From contig JBAJFE010000042.1 of the NCBI GenBank assembly GCA_037903355.1, positions 124,001-188,000 of the forward strand: 64,000 nucleotides of DNA, in the 5' to 3' direction. The position numbers and the translations under genes are program-made. The stretch comes from Trichuris trichiura. Taxonomy: Eukaryota; Nematoda; Enoplea; Trichinellida; Trichuridae. Each line of letters begins with the position of its first letter. Position 1 is the first letter of the stretch. The notes beneath the pieces were generated by a model. That model had not been told where the DNA came from. It was given only the letters and a program-made list of their open reading frames with translations, and did not search any database. Of this stretch, positions 39,849 through 50,535 are shown piece by piece.

Positions 39849-41036
39849 ATGAGCACTGAGTCAGATGTACTGCTTTGGGCACAGTACCGTTTGGATAATG
39901 TGAGACCGATATCGAACTTAGCATTTAGCTTTCGTCAGCCTAGCTTATTTGGCCAGTTTGGTTGGAACAAACTGAGGTCCGGTGAGCTCTTTGTTACTCG
40001 TTGGAAATCCTTAGTAAGCTATTCGCCAAACAGTATCGAAATTCATGGGAAAAGTCAGCCCTTCATTGCTTTCTTGAACCGGTTGTCTGCTTCGGAACCT
40101 GACTTGAAGTTATTTTTCAGCCAAACATGTTATCTTGCTTTGTATTCTTGTGACATAAAATGGGCAGAATTAGTCACGATTATGTTGTTTTCACCTGGGC
40201 TTAGCATAATGGAACTGATAGACTGTCCAGAATTGCTTTCTACTGGAAACGATTTGTCTATTATGCCGACCAGAAATCAGATGAAGGCATTGGGTATATC
40301 GAATATGACTCCGGAATTTTTAAATAGTTTGTTCTCGGAACTTCGCTTACAACTACGTTTTCTGCGATTGTCGGGTACAGATGCAATGAAACTGTCGACT
40401 TTTAAAGAACTTCGCGTCGTGATGAACTGCGTAGAGCTACTGGCTCTGCAGGAATTAGATTGCGATTTAGGCTCAGTAGATGCTGACTTTTTGGATAGCC
40501 TAGGTCGCTATTTTCCCAACATGAAGTACTTTTTCCTTGACTGGAATATTGTATCGCCAGCTTTTATGTATGATGAGTCTACAGTTGACATTTTGGAAGC
40601 TGTCACTGCTCTGTTCAGGAAACTGAAACTGACTTTCTTTGGCCTTCTCATTTATTGCCCAGATGAAGAGATCAGACAAGACGTGGAAAAGTTAAGGAAA
40701 TATCTAGAAAGCGTTAACGTGAAAGTTAAACTAGAAGCTTTCAGTTGTACTCTGGAACTAAATGCTCCTGACAATTTCATGCTTGCTGTAATAGGCGAGC
40801 GTGCAAATAGTTACGTAAAGCGTCTGTTCGAAACAGTAGTATGTGGGAAAGTGAGTAGACCTGATTTGCGCCACTTTGCTTACATCATCGATAGGGAACC
40901 ATTGTTGATGCACGATTCAGTTGTTCAGTTCGGTGGTTTCGATGAGTCGCAAGTGCGAGAAGAATTTTCACGTCGTACAGAAGCTGTATGGTTGCCTTCT
41001 GAACTCCAAAATGGATTAAAGAGTCTGAACAATTGA
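39849..41036 (+). CDS. LRR-like protein, single exon, 395 residues
   Basis: An uninterrupted 395-codon frame begins at ATG 39849, with an acceptor-like site six bases upstream and AATAAA 29 nt after the stop, so it reads as a complete intronless coding region. Leucine-rich, irregularly spaced segments (LRFLRLSGTDAMKLSTFKEL, LLALQELDCDLGSVDADFL, NMKYFFLDWN) resemble degenerate LRRs, as in nematode F-box-like proteins. I see no clear F-box at the N-terminus, no signal peptide and no membrane helix. Function is unknown; a protein-interaction role is inference from the fold. Lack of introns, unlike its neighbours, could mean a retrocopy or a rapidly duplicating family. Confidence 0.75.
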   Translation: MSTESDVLLWAQYRLDNVRPISNLAFSFRQPSLFGQFGWNKLRSGELFVTRWKSLVSYSPNSIEIHGKSQPFIAFLNRLSASEPDLKLFFSQTCYLALYSCDIKWAELVTIMLFSPGLSIMELIDCPELLSTGNDLSIMPTRNQMKALGISNMTPEFLNSLFSELRLQLRFLRLSGTDAMKLSTFKELRVVMNCVELLALQELDCDLGSVDADFLDSLGRYFPNMKYFFLDWNIVSPAFMYDESTVDILEAVTALFRKLKLTFFGLLIYCPDEEIRQDVEKLRKYLESVNVKVKLEAFSCTLELNAPDNFMLAVIGERANSYVKRLFETVVCGKVSRPDLRHFAYIIDREPLLMHDSVVQFGGFDESQVREEFSRRTEAVWLPSELQNGLKSLNN

Positions 41037-41064
41037 CGACGTTATGTTCTTAACTTTTCGGGTT

Positions 41065-41070
41065 AATAAA
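41065..41070 (+). promoter_or_regulatory. Polyadenylation signal of the LRR-like gene
   Basis: AATAAA lies 29 nt after the stop of the 39849-41036 gene, a normal distance for a compact 3' UTR. Confidence 0.6.
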
Positions 41071-41166
41071 ATATCACTTTTCTTTCATCCGTGTTCCGCT
41101 ACTGCATTGGTGGATTTCTGTGAGACGTTTCAGTTGTCCCATCCCGCAATTATTGTATGTACTGGC

Positions 41167-41317
41167 GTATAAGACGACCCTACGTGTAACATGAGAATTA
41201 TACTATTAAGTTTTCTTCATTTGTTACGCCGCCCATGTAAGACGACCCGCATATACCGCGGATAACGTTTACGACCAAGTTTAAAGCAAGTAGGGATGTC
41301 AGGCGTATAAAGCGACC
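41167..41317. repeat. Spaced motif repeats (GTATAAGACGACC)
   Basis: Three spaced copies of a GTATAAGACGACC-like motif occur at 41167, 41237 (GTAAGACGACCC) and 41305 (GTATAAAGCGACCG), 68-70 bp apart. They probably belong to a DNA-transposon end or MITE. I cannot assign a family. Confidence 0.45.
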
Positions 41318-41567
41318 GTGAAGTTGCAGGATGCCCGCCACAGTTTTCAAAGATTTGGTGCTGATTCACCATTCCAGGCAGGAGACTTCAAGTTGTTTGC
41401 AGAGATTTTGCTACAGATTTTGGGAGCTCTACTGTATGCTCTTCAGACTGAGCAGAAAACTTCTTTAGGTCCAGTTGACCAGAAACTCCATGGTCTTTCT
41501 TGGTTTTACTGTAGGTGGAAGACTGGCCCAATGATAAGTTACCCATTGAGTCTTCATTTCGCATTCT

Positions 41568-42460
41568 TACACCTCAACACAATCCGGACGTGTTGGTTGA
41601 ACTTGTGAAGTGTTGCCTGTTTCTACTACGTAGGAGGCATTGCAACTATATTTTACTTCGCAAAAGACACCTGGTCAAGGGAAACCTTGCTCATGTCACT
41701 TCTCGCTGTCGAGCGAAGATTAGATGAGCTTTTAAGCCGAACATTTAAATTTAGAGAATGCCCAAACTTCCTGATTTCTTCACTTGAACTACTGTAATAG
41801 GGAAGCATTAAAATCGAACACTGCTCGTTACTGGATGGGACAGATGGCAACGATTTGTTAAATTTCCACCATCTAATAATAGATGAAACGGAGTTACTGG
41901 GACAACCATTATTGCGCAATATATTTAAAATATAGTTTAATTCGCTATTTGGATATCTTGGACCTAATACTGCTAGGGCCTGACCAATCATTTCCTCTGC
42001 TATACCTTCTTTAACGGGAACGATGAGATGTTAAAAAAAATGTGCATGGCGGTTCGGATGGGTAGGTTTCCTATGCGCTGTTCTCTTTACTCCCTTGTTT
42101 TATAACTAAAACGTCGAGAAACGGTTATCTGTAGTTATTTTCTTTACCAGTGGTTAACGTTGAGGCTCTCACGGGTAGGGCTTGAAGCTTTAGAAACTGT
42201 TTTTCTTGTGCAAAAAGACTATTAAGGTTATTAGAATAAGGAAAAAGATATTCAGGTGGTCTAGAAGAGTTTGAACCAGTGTATCTTTCGAAAAAGATAG
42301 CAATAATGGAGCTATGCAGAGTGCTGAACGATTTTTCTCCGTCATGTTCCATGATGGCTACTGCAAGAATGGAAGATTGCGGACTTCCCGTTGAAGCTCC
42401 GCTTTTTTTCCTGAGAAGAAACTGTCCTGGAACCTGAAGTAGTTGTCTTAGCGCGTGCAA
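41568..42460 (-). mobile_element. Penelope-like element, RT to GIY-YIG portion, degraded
   Basis: Read on the minus strand, 42460-42125 encodes the RT segment with KKSGASTGSPQSSILA, the characteristic palm turn before the catalytic box. After frameshifts come HRKPTHPNRHAHF and then 41991-41653 (MIGQALAVLG, LPYYSSSSEEIRK). A last frame gives CEVKYSCNASYVVETGN, corresponding to the GIY-YIG-type endonuclease region of Penelope-like elements. Several stops and frameshifts show it is dead. It is oriented opposite to the copies at 47.9 and 56.1 kb. Confidence 0.75.
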
Positions 42461-43279
42461 ATGGAAACTATAACTTTACTTTGTGGCTGGAAATTAATTT
42501 TGTTTTGAGAAAAATGTTCCCCCGTTTGGTATGGTTTGCAATACGCTGGTTGTACACTTTATGGGCGTACTCGTGAATAGATCCTTAATGTTATAAATGA
42601 CCGTGAGGTCACTGGATTGTAAGTTCACGGGTTTTAACCCAGCGTGAAATTCTTTATGGTTTTTAATATTAGATTGGCGTTTTGTTAAAAGTTGTATTTT
42701 GTTTCTAAGGCATGAACAAAGTTTAAAAGTAGCGCTATTTACACTGTTAAGTACTGACTTTAACGGAGCCCCTGGTTTGTGGGTTTGGGAAGGCCATAGA
42801 GTTCAAGACTGACGTTACTGGAGTAGAACAGATGACGGCTTATTTTAAAACGATCTAGGTCCTTTGTTTCATAAGTTTAAAGGCTACCACTAGGCATTTA
42901 TGCACTTACATGCGTCCGTTAGGAAAAGTTTCATTTTCAATCCAGCCGTGGGTAGTTCAGATGCTTCGAAACTGAGTGCCCCTGAAACGTACGCTATTCA
43001 TTTTTTTGTATTCTTTTCTAACAGTCTGCACATCCATTCATTGGTAGTGCATCTTAAAATTTCAACACAGACTTACACACAATGGAAAAAGCCGTGAATT
43101 GAAGGTCGCTTATGAAAGCCCTTAAAACACAATGAAACTACGAAACTAGCTTGTCTACGCTTCTGGATCGGTGTTCCGCGTAAGACTGTTAGTTTCTTGA
43201 ATGAACTGATCATATAAGCATTTCATTCCCCGAATATTATTCGTGCATTCATTAGTCATGTTTTATCCTTACTGTGAGC

Positions 43280-43755
43280 CAGGGGTAGGGAACCTTTTTG
43301 CTGCCGCGGGTCGTTTAGACGTTTGTAGGACCATTCGCCGGCCGTACGGAATACTCAACCGAAGAACATAGCCTCCTTTATTTGCACACATGCTCGTTTA
43401 AGTCACTCCTCTAACAAAGTGATAAGGCCAGATAAGAATAATACTTTGGGTCGGTAGGCGGCCAATGGTCCACGCTACCGACGCGCACACTAGTGCCGTC
43501 TACGTCTTGCCTCCGAAGACTAATGACATCGGTTTGTCGACAGAGAGCTGAGAGTAAGGCAGTCTTCCTAGCCAGGCTGATGCTCCCTGCTTGTTGCGCA
43601 AGATTTATGTTGTCACTAGGATTCATATACAGTACGTTTTTCGCATTATGAAAAATAAGCTTCCACAGTCAAATCTCACTGAATCCCGCATCCATGTGCG
43701 GTTGCCTCAGCGGGTGGGAGGGAAAGTTTCGCGGGCCGGACGTTCCCCACCCCTG
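43280..43755. mobile_element. hAT-type MITE, about 476 bp
   Basis: The left end CAGGGGTAGGGAAC and the right end GTTCCCCACCCCTG form a 14-bp terminal inverted repeat with one mismatch, typical of hAT elements. The flanking octamers (CTGTGAGC, TTGTATGG) match at only four positions, so the target duplication has decayed. No transposase is inside; the 71-codon minus frame has no match I recognise. Confidence 0.65.
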
Positions 43756-45436
43756 TTGTATGGCGTCCGTCAAGTCACTGTGGACAGACAGTGGCAATAA
43801 GCAGTAGCAAGCGTGCTTAGCAAAACATTTTATGGCTATTTCAAGAAACAAGGAAAAAATAGCAACTTGAATCTCTACACAACTTTATTACTGGCATTCT
43901 GGCCATCCTAAACACATTACCGCGTATCTTGTTCGATGAGCTGACTTAATGCTAAACGAGACGGTAATTCTGTATTGCGAGTGCTTTCCCTGAACGTTAA
44001 CAAGGCAATCTCATTCTTTCGTTTCATTCAGAATTACATTTATTATTAAGTGAATTTCGTCTGAAATTTGAATCTGCAAGTATAAAAAATCTGAGTACCA
44101 TTTGTGGCGACTGATTTTTCCACCCAGCAGTCACTTTTTGATAGTTTTTGGAAGAAAGACGCTCTCAGTCATCGACTGTCCTTCCTTCGAAAGGGCTTCT
44201 TGCGAAGCCTGAGCGTCAAATGTCTTATAACGGTTTGATATAGCTTCACTTCTTCTTTCGAACCGTTGTCTCTGATCGCTTGTTGATGTTGTGCATGAAG
44301 TCTACAATCCTTCAAATGCATAACTACCAATCGAAATTTGAGCAGTTTCATTAATACGAAATGAACAATGTTGAAACGTCAAGCGCGGGTAGAAAAATTA
44401 CTGCGCGTGTCAAATTAAGCTCTAACCATCTCAGAAAAGTCAGTCAGTTTTAATGGTACCATGAAAATCAGATTTTAAAATTCCACTTTTGACTGCTGAT
44501 TTCTTTCGCTGCTTCAGACATGCGTAGCGCTCAGCGAATTTCCTTTCGCAGTTTATATTCTGGGCGGGCACTTTTGTTTACCACGCTGGGTGATAAGACA
44601 TTGACTTTTTTGTTCATTTTTGCTGCTCCACGTTAGCGGTTGCAATTTTCACATCTAAGGACTACTGTTTTCTTCGCCAAGCTGCTAACGATTTCCTAAC
44701 TCGGCAAGGAAAGATGAGGAAACGTAGACTAATCATTTCTTCAAACATGATACTGTAACTGCTGCCTGACTCACCACTTAAATCGCTTATTCTATGTGTA
44801 CTTTTGCTTAAACTTTGCTGAAGAGGCGTCCAGCGAAAGAAGCAAACTGCTGCTATTATGACTTGTGCTAGCTTATGTAGACTCTGCTCAGTGCTCCTGC
44901 AACTTGCCGTCTCGCCAGTGTCACTTATATGGCAGAACAGCGGCAAGGGTATACGTTCACTACTTTTGTCAGAGGTAACAGGATGGCACTTTCGTTTCAT
45001 CGTGGCTTAACTGCTGTTATTGTTTATTCTTCGCTATTTGCTTTAGCGATGGAAGGGGTCCTAAGATGGCTCTCCTGCCGTTTGGACGGTGCAAACTTGG
45101 TCGTCATCTAGGTGCTGGTTATCATTTATGACTTCCTGTCAAATATATTTGGGCTTACCTAGCCTTTCTCCGTTATCAGTGATGTTCAGTTATAAATAGC
45201 GGTGGCAAATATATCACGCTGGGATTGGCTGCTCCTGAGGTTGCATTTGATTGGCTTGAAAACTTTCAACTTTGCTCAACGGCATAAAACGAATAGTGAA
45301 CTGCTGGAACATCACAGACAGGGGCCTCCGGTCATTATCATTTAATATTTTCTGCTGACGTGCTTCCACATCTTGAGGAGGCATCACGGCTGTACTCTAA
45401 TAAGCTACAGTTCGTTATTTGTTCAACCGAATCAGT
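43756..45436. other. Upstream region of the odd-skipped gene, no gene seen
   Basis: No frame here carries a recognisable domain. As the upstream flank of a developmental transcription factor it is a plausible place for cis-regulatory elements, but I cannot identify any from sequence. Confidence 0.35.
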
Positions 45437-46626
45437 ATGTTAAACTTCCCTGCAGCTAACTTCTTACCGATGTTCGCCAATGACACTCGATCATCTACCT
45501 CATTTCCCGTTTATCCTTTACTCGCCTATAATTGGCCAACAACAGAGAATTATCATCGGATCGCCGCACCATCTCACCAGCTTGCCCAGTTGTTCTGTAC
45601 AGGCATCATGCCCCCACTGCAATTAATACATCCGATGAGTGTTTGGAGGGCACAAGTTGAACTTTTTGCTAGTAGCTGCAAGCAGACATCCCTTTCTGCA
45701 GTAGTAGGAAAAAAGTGTTCGACGTCTTCGGAGCGACGACGGCAACAATCCCCTACAAAGTCGAAAAGACGATTCGACTTCACAAAGCTTGGACACAGTT
45801 TTTCATCCGATGAACCACCTGCGAACCTGTTGATCAGTAGCAACTCTGATGCAGTTGCTTCTTGCAAACCAGCACAAAACGATGCAGCTGAACAAGTACC
45901 TCAAAGGGCATGGTAAGTGCGCATTTCTTCATTGAGCTATTACATTTAGGGAGCTTTTGCTACCAGGTTGGCCAACAGCTCATCCTTCCCTACTGCTATC
46001 AGCGTAAACAAGCCACGCAAGTGCCCGCGTTCTCGGAAGGAGTTCATATGCAGATTTTGCCAGCGTCGATTTACAAAGTCATATAATCTCTTAATACATG
46101 AGCGCACGCATACGGATGAACGACCCTATAGCTGCGAAACTTGTGGCAAAGCCTTTCGTCGGCAAGATCACCTTAGAGATCATCGGTTAAATTAAAGCAC
46201 TACTAGATCTTGTCGAAGCTAAACCATGAATTGCAGGTATATACATTCTAAGGATAAGCCATTCAAGTGTGACATATGTGGAAAAGGATTTTGTCAATCG
46301 CGAACTATGCAAGTGCATCGCATTCTTCACCTCGACAAGCCACCTCATACTTGCTCTAAATGCAATCGAACTTTTAACCAGAGTTCTAACTTGAAAGTAA
46401 GTAGATGTGCACTATTGGCTTTTGGGTCTTAAGTCGCGGGACTTCTATGGTTCTCTTCCAGACTCACCTTTTTACGCACACTAACGTAAAGCCGTTCAAC
46501 TGCCCGCTGACGGGTTGTTCAAAGGTGTTTCGACGTACCTGCGATCTCAGAAGACATGTGGCTATTCATAAGCAAAACAAGCTACCAATTTTGTCGGAAG
46601 CAGATAGACAAGAAATGAAAGACTAG
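45437..46626 (+). CDS. odd: Odd-skipped family C2H2 zinc-finger transcription factor, 4 exons
   Basis: Nuclear DNA-binding regulator; in other animals the family (Odd/Bowl/Sob, OSR1/2) controls gut, leg-joint and kidney development. Exons 45437-45912, 45967-46185, 46237-46396 and 46462-46626 give 339 codons with consistent phases. The N-terminal ~180 residues are low-complexity. Five C2H2 fingers follow from about residue 187. Finger 1 ([20 protein letters not shown]), finger 2 ([16 protein letters not shown]) and finger 3 ([14 protein letters not shown]) carry the family hallmark, while finger 4 ([15 protein letters not shown]) and finger 5 ([19 protein letters not shown]) complete the array. 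Introns fall inside or between fingers and are 51-65 nt. The first ATG in frame is 45437; an upstream coding exon cannot be excluded because a CTACAG acceptor lies just before the frame. Confidence 0.92.
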
Positions 46627-47921
46627 AGTTGTTTACTTTTGTTTATCGTGACTCATTCTTGGCACTTATCAAATTTCTACTCCTTTTCGCGTTTAACAAG
46701 AACTTGCCTGAATAAGATGCTTTTGATGTTACCATGCGCATTTTCGTTGCTGAACGGTGGTCCGTTGAATGTTTGTGTTTCATATTGGCGTCAAGTGCCC
46801 TTCAATGTTCATGGCGGTCCTTTTGAAGATCATTTATATAAGGCTATCACCTGTGCTGTTAGGCAAGTGTTAGCTTCCGCTTGCTTCTTGATAGCTGCCT
46901 TGGCTTAATAACGCTCAAGCGCACTTGTCAACACGATCTTCCAAACATCAGCTAGGTCAATCCACCAGTACGCACGGCCTTATCTTGATAATAGCAAATA
47001 GGGTCATTTTCCGCAGCACTGACTGAATGCTTCTTGCTTCCTTTCTCTGAAAAAGTGGTTGCAACGGCCGCTTGGATAAATAAGAGGAATCCTTTAATCT
47101 TACTTCCTGCGGAAGACGCTTGGCTCTAGAAAGTTTCCACTGCTATAACAGTTGCAGAATAGATTTCTGTTAGACGGAACTGTTCACTGCATCGGTTATT
47201 TTCTTATCATTTTTCAGGGCAGATAAACTTTCAATCCAACGGCTGCGTTTTGCATCGAGCAGGGAAGAACGAGCAAAACCAAACCTCCTTTTATCAATGC
47301 AAATTTGAGAGAAATTCGTTAGAGCAACGAGATTTATCGCAAACCTGCTTCTAGTAACCGTGCAAATTACAGTAGTGCGAATGAATGTGATACGAAGATG
47401 CATATGAGTAGTTTAAGGGGAGGAAAAGTGATGGGAATGGGAACTTTTTAAAAATTTTTCCTCAGCATTATAATTGGGCAACTATTTCTTATTGAAAATA
47501 TACTCAAAATGAAGCTCTTTCTAAAAGGTGCGTGAAGAAGCGTAATGGCCATACAAAGGTGCTACCAGTTTAACGCTTATTTAGCGAAGCTTCCGAGAAT
47601 CACCCGTTCCCGTGTTTAGTGCATAAAAGAACGGCAGAGCGTATGCTGCCACATCACTAATCAGATCAAATACTTTACCGAACGAAATTCTTGGGAAGTT
47701 TTAAACGGATTACAACGTTAAAAAGGGGTATGAGGTAGAGGAAAGGGAAGTGTAACAGAAATCAGGGAAGGGGAGATTTAAAAAAGATGAAAAAAGAAAG
47801 GAAGAAGAAAAGGAGAAAAAATTGGGGGATTTTAGGTTTTGGCTGAGAAATTGGAGATGGGACACTAACCAGAATAGGCAAGGAACTTGGGCACCCCTCG
47901 TGTTACAAATGCTCGGAAAGC
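46627..47921. other. Intergenic region, polypurine tract
   Basis: No gene is supported. A strongly purine-biased stretch at 47721-47828 consists almost only of A and G on the plus strand. A segment near 47521-47615 resembles one near 17640-17715 and may be a dispersed repeat. Confidence 0.4.
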
Positions 47922-49020
47922 TATGGGTTGCCCAAAATACGCAAGGTGGATATCCTTTTCTGACTGGTAGTTTCATCCATTAAAAGCATTTCTTCTGAAC
48001 TTGGCTCATACTTGAAGCCACTAATTCAGCCATTAGTTGGACGACAGCAGTCTTCTGTTTAAAAACAGCAGGACTTTCTGTGGAAAGGTAAAAAGCATTA
48101 ACCTCGATCCTACAGACATTATGGTCAACTATGACGCCAAAGACTTATTCACGAGCGTGTCCACACCGGAAGCCCTATCGATTTTGCTAGAATTACTAAG
48201 TTCGTGTGAAATCCTACCTCGGTGTACAAAATTCAACCCGTTCCACATTGTAAAACGTTGCTCCTTTTGCAGGCTGGAGGTGAACGCCTTCCATTTTCAA
48301 GGCTCATTTTATAAACAAGAAAATAAGGCAGCCTTGGGAAGCCCACCTTCGCTGGTACTAGCGAAGGTGTTCATGCAGCACTTGGAACGCCGATTGTCTT
48401 CCCACACCGACACTGAGATTACTCCCACGTACTTTAAACGATACCTGGACGATGTCTTTGCAATACTTAAGAGGGGGAACAAAGACAGTTTTTTAGAAAT
48501 TCTGAACTGTGAATTTCCCAAGGTGACAACATTTATGATTGAAAAAGAAGTGTAAAGAGAAATTTTTTTTTGGGCATCCTCATCGTTAATTCGCAGGAGG
48601 ATATAAGCATCACGGTTTACCGAAAACTCGCGCACGCAGACATATATTTGGAGTTAACTTCGCATCATCCGCGACACGTCATGAGTGAGATATTAGATCG
48701 CACAGTTGATTGCGCATTGGCCATTTGCGAACAAGAATATTTAGGACAATAACTTGAGTTGTTAGAAGGCAGAATTCATGAAAAAACGTCATATAGAGCT
48801 GAGGAAAGGACTCACGGAAATAATTTGAAGGAGATGAATAAGCAAACCAGTAAACTGACAGCTAGACATATGAGAAGGGGGAATACACTCATTGGAATAA
48901 GAAAAGTTGCGCTGAACGATAATGGAAAGAGAAAGAAAAAAGTAAAAAAAGTTAACTTACAGCTTATTATCCAAGATACTATCGATCCACAAGCTCTGCG
49001 CAGGCACCTTATGGTTTTTT
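47922..49020 (+). mobile_element. Penelope-like element, reverse transcriptase portion, degraded
   Basis: The hallmark YGLPKIRK at 47922-47945 opens the homology and runs, with a stop, through GSYLKPLIQPLVG. A frameshift leads into 48037-48555, which encodes MVNYDAKDLFTSV (first catalytic Asp), then KAALGSPPSLVLAKVFM and FKRYLDDVFAI with the YxDD box. Another frameshift continues with ISITVYRKLAHADIYLEL and SHHPRH. The remainder, 48759-49022, is a Lys/Arg-rich C-terminal part without a recognisable GIY-YIG. The RT residues are conserved but the frame is broken three times, so it is inactive. Confidence 0.8.
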
Positions 49021-49471
49021 GAAAACTCTTCCTTAACGAGTGAAAATCAAGGAATACCATGATGTTACTCGTAATGATTAAAAGACTAACCGAGCTCTTG
49101 CTTTCGTTAACTTATAATGGAAGAATTATGAAGTATACCCATTGTCATCATGCTTGCGTGGATGTAGAAAGATTAAATTCTTAAGCGACTGAAAAAAATG
49201 CAACGGTCGCATTTATTTTAGAATGATCGCCTCAAGATACAACGCGACAATGCCAGTCGACCATAGAAGCGATAGTTAAAGCGATGTCATAAGACATGAC
49301 AAACGTCAAAAGTTTGTTACTAGTGAAGAAATATGCATTTCAGATCTTTTCCTGTCACAAAAAACAATCTGTAGCTGCAGGTATGGCATTTGCTCCGTCT
49401 CAACAGGTAAAGGACATCATTTCGCAAATAAATGAAACGAGATTCTCAGACTTAGAATTAGGGAAAACTTG

Positions 49472-50535
49472 TTTAATGTACATGCTTATCTTTTATAACT
49501 GCGGGCTTAATTCTAGTCTAGCGCAATAAGTTCTAAATCACAATAATCATAAATCACATAGACTTTTGCTTTCCCAGTGCTTAAGAACCTTGCGTTTACG
49601 CCATACTACGGTATATTGAGTGTAGCGTGTTTTTGGCAGGTATGTGGCTTTTAATATTCAAGACACGTTTGTAAGATTGCACTTGTTTAACGCCAGAAAA
49701 GTTTTCGAGGTTTTCAGGACACTTCCATCATCAGAGGAATTAAAATAACTATCACGGGGAACGAAATAGCGTCAGTGTGGTAATAACCTAATTATCCTTA
49801 CCTTAACGATTTAAGCATAAACCTTATTTGAACTATTACCATGCTGGTAACGTTTCGTTCTCTACGATAGTTTCTCTGACTACATGACGATGGGACCAGA
49901 CCGAATGTATTGCCGAAAGCTCTGAAAAGGCGCACATTAGAGTGGTCCAACCCAAACATTAAACTGCTCTTGGGTCTATTGAGTGTCCATCAACATTGGG
50001 TTTAACAAACAATGCACAAGGTTTACTGTCTTCACTGCTAAAGTGTGCTAATAACAATCAGCGAATCATAACATTTTTTCTGATAGCTTACTCCCATTAA
50101 ATGCTACAGCTTGAGATTCTTGAAGCTTGAGGTGATTTACGCAAGTAACGCATAATTAAATCCGCCATACGATGAACCGTTCGCTTCAGGAATTTTTTCT
50201 ATATATGATGCGATAAATATTTAACATTTTGCAAGGGCTTTGCAAATTTTAACGGTAGACTTTTATTTTTTTGTGGTAGCAGCAATAGCGGGTATTATCG
50301 TAAAAATAAAAAACGGTAGAAATACGCGAAATAAGAATCGTTAATTTTACGCAAAATTAAACGGGTAACTACTACCCCTTCCGCGTGCTACCGTAAAAAT
50401 AAAAATCTATAGCAGTGTTTTTCAAGCACTGCTATAGATTTTTATTTTTACGGTGGCACGCGGAAGGGGTAGTAGTTACCCGTTTAATGTACAGGCTTAT
50501 CTTTTATAACTGCGGGCTTAATTCTAGTCTAGCGC
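49472..50535 (+). repeat. 53-bp direct repeat, two copies about 1 kb apart
   Basis: 49472-49524 and 50483-50535 both run from TTTAATGTACA to TTCTAGTCTAGCGC and differ at one position. The second copy begins exactly where the palindrome's right arm ends. The intervening sequence has no gene. Confidence 0.85.
50357..50487. repeat. Near-perfect palindrome, 61-bp arms, 9-nt loop
   Basis: The left arm 50357-50417 and right arm 50427-50487 are complementary at 60 of 61 positions, from TTAAACGGG to AGCAGTG, with loop TTTTTCAAG. The loop and adjacent arm bases spell CAGTGTTTTTCAAGC, which differs from the hAT terminal sequence at 10659 (complement) at one of 15 positions. The palindrome therefore looks centred on the end of the hAT copy that follows. 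Confidence 0.9.

Noticed and set aside
48309..48635. 108-codon minus-strand frame
   Set aside because: It is antisense to the Penelope reverse transcriptase.
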